From Nannocystis sp. RBIL2 (GTDB taxonomy: Bacteria; Myxococcota_A; Polyangia; Nannocystales; Nannocystaceae), in assembly GCF_026626745.1 (NCBI RefSeq), contig NZ_JAPNJW010000001.1:1518001-1582000 (forward strand): a stretch of 64,000 nucleotides of DNA. Reading direction: 5' to 3'. The notes under the pieces are model-generated. The model had not been told where the DNA came from and did not search any database. It was given only the letters and a program-made list of their open reading frames with translations. Numbering within the stretch: the first letter of the stretch is position 1; each line of letters starts with the position of its first letter. The position numbers and the translations under genes were made by a program. Below, in pieces: positions 17,037-25,032 of this stretch.

Positions 17037-17894
17037 ATGATGTCGCCCCTCCAACTGCCCCGCATCGCCGTCCTGGCGCTCCTCCTGGCCTGCGACGGTC
17101 CCGGTCATCAGACCGCCGACCCGCCGCCAGGCCCCGTGTCGACGCCCCCACCGGAGGCGCCACCCGTCGCACCGCCCGTCGTCGAGACACCGCCCGTCGT
17201 CGAGACACCGCCCGTCGTCGCGCCGTCCGCCGCGCCGCCCTCGACTTGCACGGCACCGTTCATCGTGCCGCCGCCCTACAAGGACAGCTTCATCGACGAC
17301 GCCGAGGCCTACGCGGCCCACGACCTCGGCGAGTGGGGCAGCCAGCCGATGCGCGGCCCGTTCGCCGACCGCGACGAGCTCCACCGCGATGGATGCACCG
17401 ACCGCCAGCGCGCCTCGGCGCCGCCATTCACCGAGATCGTCCATTGCATCACGGGCGACTCGATGCGTCCGCCCGGGCCGCAGAACCAGCCCGAGCACCT
17501 CTTGCTGGTGCGCACGGCCCGGGGCTGGTGGGGCCACTCGCTGGCACGCACACGCTGGCCACACCGCCGCGAAGACGACCCGCAGATCGCCCACGTCACG
17601 CAGGTGACCGCGGCGGATCGACTCGGCGACGGCGGAGCCGAGGTCACCGCGATCGCCGAGCTCGGACCGCCCGGCGGCGACAAGTCCCGCTTCGTGTTTC
17701 TGTGCGGCGTCGGGTCGTCCGGCGTCCCCGCCTGCGCCAACGTCCGCGTCGCCGCAGGCGGACCGTTTCACGGCCCCGGCGCCCTGCTCTACCACCTCAC
17801 GATCCGCTGCGACGCGACCCTGAAGATCCAGGGCTGGGAAGGTGGTTCACCGATCAAGCTGATCCACGCGCGCGCGCAGCTCGTGTTCCGCTGA
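17037..17894 (+). CDS. Lipoprotein of unknown function
   Basis: The 285-aa product begins MMSPLQLPRIAVLALLLAC with a clear lipobox. A Pro-rich spacer follows, containing a tandem PPVVETPPVVETPPVV repeat (12-13 bp-type DNA repeats at 17175-17225). The mature domain (CTAPFIVPPPYKDSF onwards) has several paired cysteines, suggesting disulfides outside the cytoplasm. No family is recognised. Its 3' end abuts a thioredoxin fragment on the opposite strand. Confidence 0.75.
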   Translation: MMSPLQLPRIAVLALLLACDGPGHQTADPPPGPVSTPPPEAPPVAPPVVETPPVVETPPVVAPSAAPPSTCTAPFIVPPPYKDSFIDDAEAYAAHDLGEWGSQPMRGPFADRDELHRDGCTDRQRASAPPFTEIVHCITGDSMRPPGPQNQPEHLLLVRTARGWWGHSLARTRWPHRREDDPQIAHVTQVTAADRLGDGGAEVTAIAELGPPGGDKSRFVFLCGVGSSGVPACANVRVAAGGPFHGPGALLYHLTIRCDATLKIQGWEGGSPIKLIHARAQLVFR

Positions 17895-17895
17895 T

Positions 17896-18115
17896 CGCGG
17901 AACGCAGGTTGTCGTCGACGTCGACGCTGAGCACCAGCAGGTCAGCGCGGTCGCGTCGAGCGTCGGCTGCAGCGCGCGGCACGGCGGGCACCACGGGCCG
18001 GCGAACTTGACGAGGACGAGGGGGCGGCCGCGACATGGTCGAAAGCGCGGATGTCCCTACTCTGCATCAACACGCGCAGCGTCTCGACCGGCGAAGCCAG
18101 CTCGGAAGGGGGCAT
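17896..18115 (-). pseudogene. Thioredoxin-fold fragment with two frameshifts
   Basis: On the minus strand the reading starts MPPSELASPVETLRVLMQSR and RDIRAFDHVA. It shifts by one base near 18029 to GRPLVLVKFAGPWCPPCRAL with the active-site WCPPC, then shifts again near 17955 to ADLLVLSVDVDDNLRSA. Together these cover the first half of a thioredoxin. The second half, with the cis-proline region, is missing. It is non-functional as it stands. Confidence 0.65.
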
Positions 18116-18186
18116 GATCGCGGGTATGTCGGCTCCGGGCTCGAGTGTGTCACGAAAAATCGACGCGCCTTCGGGCGCCGCCGGGT

Positions 18187-18582
18187 TCAGGGGGCGGGCT
18201 CGACCTGCAGGACACACTTCGTGGGCGGGTTGTAGGCGGAGACGGTCTCGAGCGTGAAGCGCCAGCCGAGCGCGACCTGCGGCACAGGGGCGTCGTCACG
18301 CTCGAGCGACAGGCTCACGCGCTCGACTCCGCGGCGGACCTCGAGCCGACAGTCCTGCATGTTGCGGTCGTCCTTGCCGTGGGCGTAGCCGGCGGAGATG
18401 ACCTCGATCTCTGTCCCATCGGACAGGCGGGTCGGCTCGCGCGCGATGGCTATCAGCTCGAGCGGCCCGGCGGGTGGAGCTGCGGCGGCGACGTCTGTCA
18501 GGGGGGCGGGAGCCGGGACGGGCGACGGCGGCGCGGAGGAGTTGCACGCGAGCAGCAGCGACAGGGCGAGTGCGTCACGCAT
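18187..18582 (-). CDS. Small lipoprotein
   Basis: The 131-aa product starts MRDALALSLLLACNSS with a good lipobox and a Pro/Ala spacer. The mature part (LELIAIAREPTRLSDGTEIE onwards) is beta-rich and holds two cysteines that could pair. The open frame extends upstream, but the signal peptide fixes this start. The function is unknown. Confidence 0.7.
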   Translation of the reverse strand: MRDALALSLLLACNSSAPPSPVPAPAPLTDVAAAAPPAGPLELIAIAREPTRLSDGTEIEVISAGYAHGKDDRNMQDCRLEVRRGVERVSLSLERDDAPVPQVALGWRFTLETVSAYNPPTKCVLQVEPAP

Positions 18583-18624
18583 CGCGTCGAGTGTAGAGGA
18601 GCGCACGGCCGGCGATCCAGCGGG

Positions 18625-18777
18625 CAGTTCGTCGGACCCGACAGGACATGGTTCGGCGCGCAGGTCGGGACGCCGCCGAGCGCGTGCATGATCTCGTGGA
18701 GGATCGCGAAGCCGCTGGAGCAGGCGGGGTGGTCGTCGCAGGTCGCGGCCGGCTGCCGCGACACCGTATGTGAGACC
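18625..18777 (-). pseudogene. Secreted zinc-metalloprotease fragment
   Basis: The frame reads ATCDDHPACSSGFAILHEIM, then HALGGVPTCAPNHVLSGPT. It includes an HExxH zinc motif (HEIMH) and the cysteine pattern of myxobacterial secreted proteases. No signal peptide, no third zinc ligand and no upstream domain remain. It is joined upstream to unrelated sequence. Confidence 0.45.
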
Positions 18778-18801
18778 CGATGATGCTGGTATCGTTCCGC
18801 G

Positions 18802-19014
18802 GTGAGCCACAGTCCCTTCGCCGCGAAGTTTACCCCAGGAACCCGCTTCGCACGCGAGTTCGGTCGTCCGCTCGGCGCCGCCATCAACAGACAGATCACG
18901 CCTTCGATCGCCAGCAGCAGCAGCGCCCCACCGACCATCAGAAGCGCGAGCAGCCCGACACCGATTCGCGTCCGGCATCCAGAGCGCCACCTCGGCGTCA
19001 ACTATCGCTTCTGA
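18802..19014 (+). pseudogene. Truncated paralogue of the DUF4241 gene
   Basis: The 70-codon frame starts MSHSPFAAKFTPGTRFAREF. This parallels LPPFTAAFNAGTRFAREHGE at the N-terminus of the DUF4241 protein encoded at 33062-33970. Similarity ends after about 25 residues, and the rest is antisense to a hydrophobic minus-strand frame, so a recombination junction near 18880 is likely. Confidence 0.4.
18862..19001 (-). pseudogene. Membrane-helix ORF fragment
   Basis: The minus frame from 19001 encodes TRIGVGLLALLMVGGALLLL and IEGVICLLMAA, one long or two short membrane helices. It then runs into sequence antisense to the DUF4241-like fragment. A genuine N-terminus of a lost membrane-protein gene is the simplest reading. 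Confidence 0.35.
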
Positions 19015-19017
19015 CGA

Positions 19018-20055
19018 TCAGGGAAATCCACGGCCTCCCGAGGCGCCGAGGACCTGGCCGGTGCAATAGCTTGACTCCTCTGATGCCAGCAGGACGTACA
19101 GCGGTGCGATCTCCGCCGGCTGGCCCGGGCGACCAAGGGGCGTGTTGGCGCCGAAGGTCGGCAGGTTCTCCGGGGGTTGTCCGCCGCTCGGCTGGAGCGG
19201 GGTCCAGAAGGGCCCCGGCACCACAGCGTTGACGCGAATCCCCTGAGGGGCCAATTGTTTGGCCAGCGACTTGGAGAAGACGACGATCGCGGCCTTGGTC
19301 TGCGCATAGTCGAGCAGATTCGGCGAGGGATCGTAGGCCTGGACGGAGGCGGTATTGATGATCGACGCTCCGGCCGACAGGTGCGGCATCGCGGCCTTGG
19401 TGATCCAGAACATCGCGTAGAGGTTGGTCTTGAAAGTGGCGTCGAGGTCCGCGGTAGTGAGATCGAGGATCGAATCGCGGTACTGCTGCCGCGCCGCGTT
19501 GTTGACCACGATGTCCAGCCCGCCGAGCTGCTTGGCCGCGCTGGCGACCAGCTGCTTGCAGAACCCCTCGTCGCGGATGTCACCGGCGATGGCGACGGCC
19601 GTGCGGCCCTCGGCCTGGATGAGCGCCACGACCTCCTGGGCGTCGGACTCCTCGACTGGCAGATAGACGATCGCCACGTCGGCGCCCTCGCGCGCGAAGG
19701 CGATCGCAGCTGCGCGACCGATGCCGGAGTCACCTCCGGTGATGAGCGCCCTGCGGCCGCTCAGCCGCCCGGACCCGTGATAGCTGTTCTCGCCGTGATC
19801 CGGCCGCGGCGTCATCTTGCTGGCCAGCCCGGGCCAGGGCTGCTGCTGCGGCGGAAACGGCGGGCGCGGATACAGCGTGACTGGGTTGTGCTTCCTGGCC
19901 GTCTTCGGCGCCTGCGCAGCGCCCGATTTCACGGTGGCGGTAGGATTCGCCGGGGCCGCGGCGGCGGGCCCCGCGACCGTCGCTGCGGCGATTCCCACGC
20001 CGATTCCACCCACGACCTGGCGCCGCGAGAGCATGTCCGTATTTCTGGCTTTCAT
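19018..20055 (-). CDS. Tat-exported short-chain dehydrogenase (general-stress-39 type)
   Basis: The ATG at 20055 follows AGGAGG by about 4 nt. The 345-aa product has a twin-arginine signal (SRRQVVGG with R11-R12) and a hydrophobic stretch. The linker KHNPVTLYPRPPFPPQQQPW is typical of the YdaD/YhxC stress group. The Rossmann motif GGDSGIGRA is near residue 103, NNAA follows, and the catalytic YAQTK is near residue 250. It is an NAD(P)-dependent oxidoreductase of unknown substrate, probably exported folded with its cofactor. The C-terminus (TGQVLGASGGRGFP) is slightly shorter than usual. Confidence 0.88.
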   Translation of the reverse strand: MKARNTDMLSRRQVVGGIGVGIAAATVAGPAAAAPANPTATVKSGAAQAPKTARKHNPVTLYPRPPFPPQQQPWPGLASKMTPRPDHGENSYHGSGRLSGRRALITGGDSGIGRAAAIAFAREGADVAIVYLPVEESDAQEVVALIQAEGRTAVAIAGDIRDEGFCKQLVASAAKQLGGLDIVVNNAARQQYRDSILDLTTADLDATFKTNLYAMFWITKAAMPHLSAGASIINTASVQAYDPSPNLLDYAQTKAAIVVFSKSLAKQLAPQGIRVNAVVPGPFWTPLQPSGGQPPENLPTFGANTPLGRPGQPAEIAPLYVLLASEESSYCTGQVLGASGGRGFP

Positions 20056-20822
20056 GAGACCTCCTCGGAGTGATTGGCCAATCATGAGCCGCGCGGCCCG
20101 ACGTGCCAGGCGAACCCGCGTGAGGACGCGAAGGCGGCGCGCCGCCCGACGCTCCGCCGCGCGGCCGTAGGCCCTTCGCCCGTGCGCGAGCCTGACCGCA
20201 GAGTGCGCCCCGCAATGCCCCACAGGACATATTGGTTTCGACCTGCCTATTCAGACATCTTGACGCATTGAACCGCGAGTCGCCCGATCGACGGGGTGAT
20301 GGATCACCACACTCAGCGCCTCTGCATCTCTCGCATCCGGGTCTACAGCACCGGCCGTCACCCGCGAGGCGAAGTCGGAGCCCGCCCGCGCCGGCGAGCT
20401 CGACGAGGTCGAGTGCTGATATACAGACCCGTCGTGCGAGCTTCGCCGCTCATGGGTCGAAGGCAGGTTGAGCGTGATCTGTCCGATGGTTCACGTGCGT
20501 GGGTACTGCAGTGTCACGCAGATGCTCAGCCTCGCGGGACGAGGGCTCCCGGACGTGGCACGACAACCAGCCGGCCAGCCGCCTCGAGGCTTGGCCAGGC
20601 GGGGTGTCCAGGCCGGCTCAGGGCCCGGATGCGCGGCGGTGCGATCCCGGCTGTGATCGATGATGTCTGCCCGGACTGCGGCGCCGCGATCGATTTCAAC
20701 GTCTGAGCAATCCGTGCTTCCCCTGGCCTCTCGATGTACCAGCTCGCCACGCTGCCCCAGCGGAGCTGAGCCCCTGCACCGCCGCCGCCGGGTGTTTCGT
20801 CGATCGCGGCGCCCGGCCAGGC
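20056..20822. other. Long gene-poor spacer
   Basis: No convincing gene is seen here. The segment holds one copy of an interspersed repeat (core 20619-20648) and a short frame ending VIDDVCPDCGAAIDFNV at 20706, which looks like the last residues of a zinc-ribbon protein. A relatively AT-rich patch at 20222-20275 could contain a promoter. Confidence 0.5.
20619..20648 (+). repeat. Interspersed repeat, copy A
   Basis: The 25-nt core beginning CCCGGATGCGCGGCGG is identical to a core at 33011-33035 (copy B) and related to 48628-48655 (copy C). Upstream flanks (GGCTTGG..., CCAGGC...) are also partly shared. All three copies lie in spacer DNA. Confidence 0.6.
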
Positions 20823-22199
20823 TCACTTCGGGCAGGGCGGATCTGCCGGACACGAGTCGTTCGGCGGCTGGGGGAAGGTCTGTAGGCAGCGCGCGACATC
20901 GACGAAGGTGTTGGTCGCGGTGAAGTCGAGCGGATCTCCGGTCCAGCCGCGCACCACACCGTCGCGGGCGCTGTGCTCGATGCGGCTGCCCGTGAGGAAC
21001 ACCGAAGCCGGCTGCTGGCCATAGAACACCACCGCGCCGTGGTTGGAGAAGGTGTCGCCCGACAGCGCGCAGTCGTAGCTGGAGATCCCCGAGTCGCCGC
21101 CGGCGTAGGCGATGGTGGTGTGCTCGAGGCGGTTGTCGGCGGCGGGTGTGCCCTTGAACGTAATGCCCACCCAGTCACCCGGCGCCGGCGTGTCGGCCGC
21201 CGAGGTGAGCACGATCGGTTTCTCCGCGGTGCCGAGCGCGCGCAAGCTGCCGGTGGCGGCTTCGTCGGTGTCGTAGGCCTGCACCAGCAGCCGCGAGCCC
21301 TGCTGGAAACGCAGCTGCACGCCCGGCTCGATGATCAAGCTGCCGGGTGTGCGATCGTCGCCGCTGCTGCCGACCACCAGCATGCCGGCGACCATGTGAT
21401 AGGGCACGCCGCGATCGTGCAGGGTGGCCTCACCGACGATCTCCGAGTTGCCGAAGCCCTCCTCGATCGTGATCTCATCGTCCTGGTTGCCGGTGTAATG
21501 ACCACTGGGCACGCTGCTCACTGCACGTTGCCACAGGCGCAGCGGCGCCGAGCCGCTGCCGGTGACGGTGAGCTCGCGCGAGTCGTCGCTGAACGTGGCG
21601 TTTTGGCTCAGCAAGGCGCCGAGAGAGGCCGAATCTTCGATGGTCACGTGCTGCACGCTGGCCAGCGGCATCAGCCCCTGGGCCGAGCGCGGATCGCCGA
21701 CCAGGACCAGGGTGCCGGTGCCGTCGATGCGCGAGCTGCCGAGCGCGCCGCCACCACGCAGCGAGGCGTGGGCCAGGCGCACACGGCCGGTCTCGGTGAC
21801 GCGGAGGCTGTCCCAGGCGGCGGCGCCGGCCCGCTCGAAGACGATGGGTTTGTCGGCCGCGCCCTCGGCGATCAGCTCCCCTTCGATCTGCATGCCGACG
21901 CGATCGGCGAAGCGCACCACCGCGCAGGGCTCGATGGTCAGTCGCTGCCCCTCCTGGATGGTCGGCGGAAAATCCACGATGTGGGGGCTTGCGGCCGCGG
22001 TCCACACCGCGTCGTCGGACTCGAGCGCGGCGGTCGCGTGCACGGTGCCCTCACCGCTCGGGACACTGCACGTCGCGGGCACCGGGGCGTCGGTCCCGGT
22101 GTCGGTGCCAGGATCGGCCCCGTCTTCGCCCTCGCAGGCGACCACGGCGGCGGCGCAGAACAGGAGAGCGGACCCTGGCAACGAGCGAAGTGACGGCAT
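20823..22199 (-). CDS. Lipoprotein with beta-helix-like repeats
   Basis: The ATG at 22199 has AAGGAG a few bases upstream. The 458-aa product begins MPSLRSLPGSALLFCAAAVVAC with a lipobox. The mature part alternates short beta segments with patterns such as GELIAEGAADKPIVFERAG and GSLRALGTAEKPIVLTSAAD. This is the look of right-handed beta-helix or parallel beta proteins, where each turn is about 20-25 residues. A surface structural or binding role is inferred. It is divergently transcribed from the double-HTH regulator with 143 bp between. Confidence 0.75.
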   Translation of the reverse strand: MPSLRSLPGSALLFCAAAVVACEGEDGADPGTDTGTDAPVPATCSVPSGEGTVHATAALESDDAVWTAAASPHIVDFPPTIQEGQRLTIEPCAVVRFADRVGMQIEGELIAEGAADKPIVFERAGAAAWDSLRVTETGRVRLAHASLRGGGALGSSRIDGTGTLVLVGDPRSAQGLMPLASVQHVTIEDSASLGALLSQNATFSDDSRELTVTGSGSAPLRLWQRAVSSVPSGHYTGNQDDEITIEEGFGNSEIVGEATLHDRGVPYHMVAGMLVVGSSGDDRTPGSLIIEPGVQLRFQQGSRLLVQAYDTDEAATGSLRALGTAEKPIVLTSAADTPAPGDWVGITFKGTPAADNRLEHTTIAYAGGDSGISSYDCALSGDTFSNHGAVVFYGQQPASVFLTGSRIEHSARDGVVRGWTGDPLDFTATNTFVDVARCLQTFPQPPNDSCPADPPCPK

Positions 22200-22342
22200 G
22201 AAAGCTCCTTGGGCGGCGCGCGAGGATGCACCCCGAAAAAACTCACCGCCCGCACGACATGCTCCAAGGTTTTGCGCAGCTCCGCCATACTCCGATCACC
22301 CGGCGCATTGGCCATTCGGCGTCACCCTTTCGGAGACCGAGC

Positions 22343-23641
22343 ATGTTCACCCGCATCCCCACGAGCCGCCCCCCGCTCGTCCGCGGCACGACCGCCATCG
22401 ATCTCGTCGAGGCCGCCTACCAGCTCGACGGCACGGAGACCGAGTGGCTCGAGGCCGTGACCGCGCGCGCCCGACCCGACCTCGACGTGGGCGCGGGGTT
22501 GTACGCATTCACCGGTGACAGCACCGCTCCAGACTACGCCCGCAGCCCAGTGTTCGCCGCGCGGGCTCTCTCGCCGGCGTTCCAGGCGCGCCTGCTCGAG
22601 CTCAACGAGACCGCCCCCGACGCGATCTTCGAGCTGCTGCGCAAACGACTGGTGACCTGCGGCGGACTGGAGCAGGTCCTCGGCCGAGGCTCCCCGGTGG
22701 TCGAGCATTTTCGCCGCGTGATGGCACCCGCGGGGATTTCCGACGGATTCTGCATGTTCGCCCAGGACACCGAGGGTGGCAGCGTCACCCTGTCGGCACC
22801 GTCCGCCGCCGTCGTGGCCCCGTCGCCGCGCGTGCGCGGGATCTGGCAGCGCGTGGGCTTGCATCTGGTGGCGGGGTTGCGTTTGCGGCGCAAGCTGGCG
22901 GCGCGTGCGATGAGCCGCGACGCCTTGCTGTCGCCGGCGGGGCGGGTCGAGGACGCCAGCGCCGAGGTCGCGGCCGATGGAGACGCACGGCGTGCGCTCA
23001 CCGAAGCGGTGCAGGCCATGGACCGCGCGCGCAGCACCGAGTTGCGCGGCTCCCCCGAGCGCGCCCTCGATCTGTGGCGCGGCCTGGTCGCCGGCCGCTG
23101 GTCGCTCGTGGAGCACTGGGAGCGAGACGGCCGCCGTTACCTCGCCGCCTACGCCAACCGCCCCGGCGTGCTCGACCCGCGCGCGCTGACCTCGACCGAG
23201 CAAAGCGTGCTCCGCCACCTGGCGCTGGGCGCGACCAACAAACAAGCCAGCTATGCGCTCGGTCTGCCGGAGAAGACCGTGTCGTCGTGTGTGACGCAGA
23301 TCCTCAAGAAGCTGCGTGTCCGTTCGCGGGTGGAGCTGGCCGCCCTGCTCCAGGCCCGCAGCGCCGGGTCGCTCGACGTGGCCTTCGCCGAGGACAGGCT
23401 GCGGGTGTTGGCAGTGGACGTGAGCGTCGCCGACCCCGACTCGGTGCTCACCCCCTCCGAACGCGAGGTCGCCACCGGCGTAGCGCGTGGCCTCCGCAAT
23501 GCACAAATCGCCAGCGCGCGCGGCGTGGCGCCGAGCACCGTGGCCAAGCAGCTACAGACCATTTATGCCAAGCTCGGCGTCGACAACCGCAGCCAGCTCG
23601 CCCGCCACCTCACCCGCCTCAATGGGCTGGCGCGGGGGTGA
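22343..23641 (+). CDS. Transcription regulator with two tandem LuxR-type HTH domains
   Basis: The 432-aa product starts at an ATG preceded by GGAG. Residues 1-250 form a sensor-like region without a recognised family. Residues 282-340 carry a LuxR-type HTH (LTSTEQSVLRHLALGATNKQ, then ASYALGLPEKTVSSCVTQIL). Residues 369-428 carry a second (LTPSEREVATGVARGLRNAQ, then IASARGVAPSTVAKQLQTIY). Most LuxR-type regulators have one such domain. Two in tandem could bind DNA as an intramolecular dimer. The divergent lipoprotein gene is an obvious candidate target. Confidence 0.85.
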   Translation: MFTRIPTSRPPLVRGTTAIDLVEAAYQLDGTETEWLEAVTARARPDLDVGAGLYAFTGDSTAPDYARSPVFAARALSPAFQARLLELNETAPDAIFELLRKRLVTCGGLEQVLGRGSPVVEHFRRVMAPAGISDGFCMFAQDTEGGSVTLSAPSAAVVAPSPRVRGIWQRVGLHLVAGLRLRRKLAARAMSRDALLSPAGRVEDASAEVAADGDARRALTEAVQAMDRARSTELRGSPERALDLWRGLVAGRWSLVEHWERDGRRYLAAYANRPGVLDPRALTSTEQSVLRHLALGATNKQASYALGLPEKTVSSCVTQILKKLRVRSRVELAALLQARSAGSLDVAFAEDRLRVLAVDVSVADPDSVLTPSEREVATGVARGLRNAQIASARGVAPSTVAKQLQTIYAKLGVDNRSQLARHLTRLNGLARG

Positions 23642-24259
23642 GCGCCGTTCGATCGCGTTCCTGCGCCACGGGCTCTCCCCGCTGCGCAGGTGGGCGACGA
23701 GCAGGTACTCAGCTCGGCGTGCAGGCGTGCTATGCAAAGTCGGCGTGGTTTATGGTTATTGACGTGTTCAGCCAGAGATGTCGTCTGGATTCCGCTGAGA
23801 TTCTTTCGAGCCGCGAAAGAATGGCCAGACGTCGACGGAGTACATGCTCACCACCGCTGGTTCAAGCTAGCCGGAAGCGTGGAAACGGCGAGCCCGTACG
23901 AACAGAGTCCGCCGAACGGAGTCGGCGGCGCCGGCGAGGAGGTCGCCGACTGGAACGCGATCATCGGCTTGCTCCCGGAATGGGGCCGGCTCCGACGCGG
24001 CGTTTGGCTGGGAGTGTGGGACTGGCTGAGGCGGGGAGCCGGCTCAGGCACGAGCGCGGGCGCGGGGTGCGGGCTCGGGGACGGGCACGGGCAGGTCTCC
24101 ATCTTACGTCGGGCGTGTTTTGGGCTCGAAAAACTGGTTGCTACCCTGTGAAGGCCTATAGCCGCGAATTCAGGTCGGGTTGCCGGGCGTTGCCACGGCG
24201 TTGCCATTGAACCGGTCGAAGTTGCGAGCGCGCACGCCCCGCGGGTATGCTGGGCGCGC
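23642..24259. other. Gene-poor spacer
   Basis: No convincing gene. A plus-strand frame at 23690-24151 has atypical composition and no start signals. AT-rich stretches near 23740-23820 could hold promoters. Around 24020-24095 there are degenerate GGGCTCGGG-like repeats. Confidence 0.5.
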
Positions 24260-24835
24260 GTGACCTGGTTCCTCGACAAGCAATTCCTCGAAGCGGTCGA
24301 CCTGCAGGCGTACGACGCGGCCGCCATCGCCGCGCGGGTCGGCCTGCCGCGCGAGGCGGTCGCAGCGTTCGTCGACCCCGGGCGCCGCTATTGGCTCAAG
24401 AGCTGCCCCGAGTACGGCTGGCTCGTCGGCGCGAACACCGAGCGCAAGCCGACGATCCTGTTTGTCGGCACGCCGCGCTTGGCGGCCGAGAACCTCCACC
24501 CGCTCAATGCGGTGTCGTTCGACCTGTCGACCGGCGCGGTGACGACGCGGGCGATCGCCTTCGACGACGCGCTCGAGTGGGAGGCGATCCTCGACGCCGC
24601 CGTCGAGGAGATCGGGTTCATCCACGTCGGCGACGCCCCGGTCCTGGCCTTCAAGCACCCCCAGATCTGGCACTACGCGCTCGTCCCGTTCCCGTTCCAC
24701 CTGCACGACGACGCGCTCGGTCGCAACGACGGCGACCCCGCGGGCGTGCGCGCGTGGATCGAGCAGGGCAGCTACGTGCTCCACTGCGGGAACGCCTACT
24801 ACATGAGCGCCGAGGGCGACGTCGAGTCGTCGTGA
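24260..24835 (+). CDS. Hypothetical protein
   Basis: A GTG-started 191-aa protein of normal composition (VTWFLDKQFLEAVDLQAYDA at the start). It contains histidine/phenylalanine-rich segments such as HPQIWHYALVPFPFHLHDDA and a likely helical N-terminus with LPREAVAAFVDPGRRYW. No signal peptide or membrane helix is visible, and I do not recognise the family. It converges on the next minus-strand gene with a 197-bp gap. Confidence 0.65.
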   Translation: MTWFLDKQFLEAVDLQAYDAAAIAARVGLPREAVAAFVDPGRRYWLKSCPEYGWLVGANTERKPTILFVGTPRLAAENLHPLNAVSFDLSTGAVTTRAIAFDDALEWEAILDAAVEEIGFIHVGDAPVLAFKHPQIWHYALVPFPFHLHDDALGRNDGDPAGVRAWIEQGSYVLHCGNAYYMSAEGDVESS

Positions 24836-25032
24836 ACAGGATAGACGGCCCGAAGGACATGCGCCTGGCCGACGTGCTGGGTGGAGCCTCTGCACGGTGG
24901 TGGGCCCGGAAGAGGCCGGCAACTCTGTCTCTACGGCCAGACGGCCTCCGGCCGTGGAGCTTGGGTCCCCCGCCGTCATAACCCCGGCAGCGCAGGGTGC
25001 CGGGGGTGAGGACGACGCACGTATCGATCCCG

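Noticed and set aside
17175..17225. Tandem repeat as a mobile or regulatory element
   Set aside because: It encodes the Pro-Val-Glu-Thr spacer of a lipoprotein and stays in frame; it is a coding repeat.
23690..24151. 154-codon plus-strand frame
   Set aside because: Composition changes along its length, there is no ribosome-binding site and no domain is recognisable. Treated as spacer.
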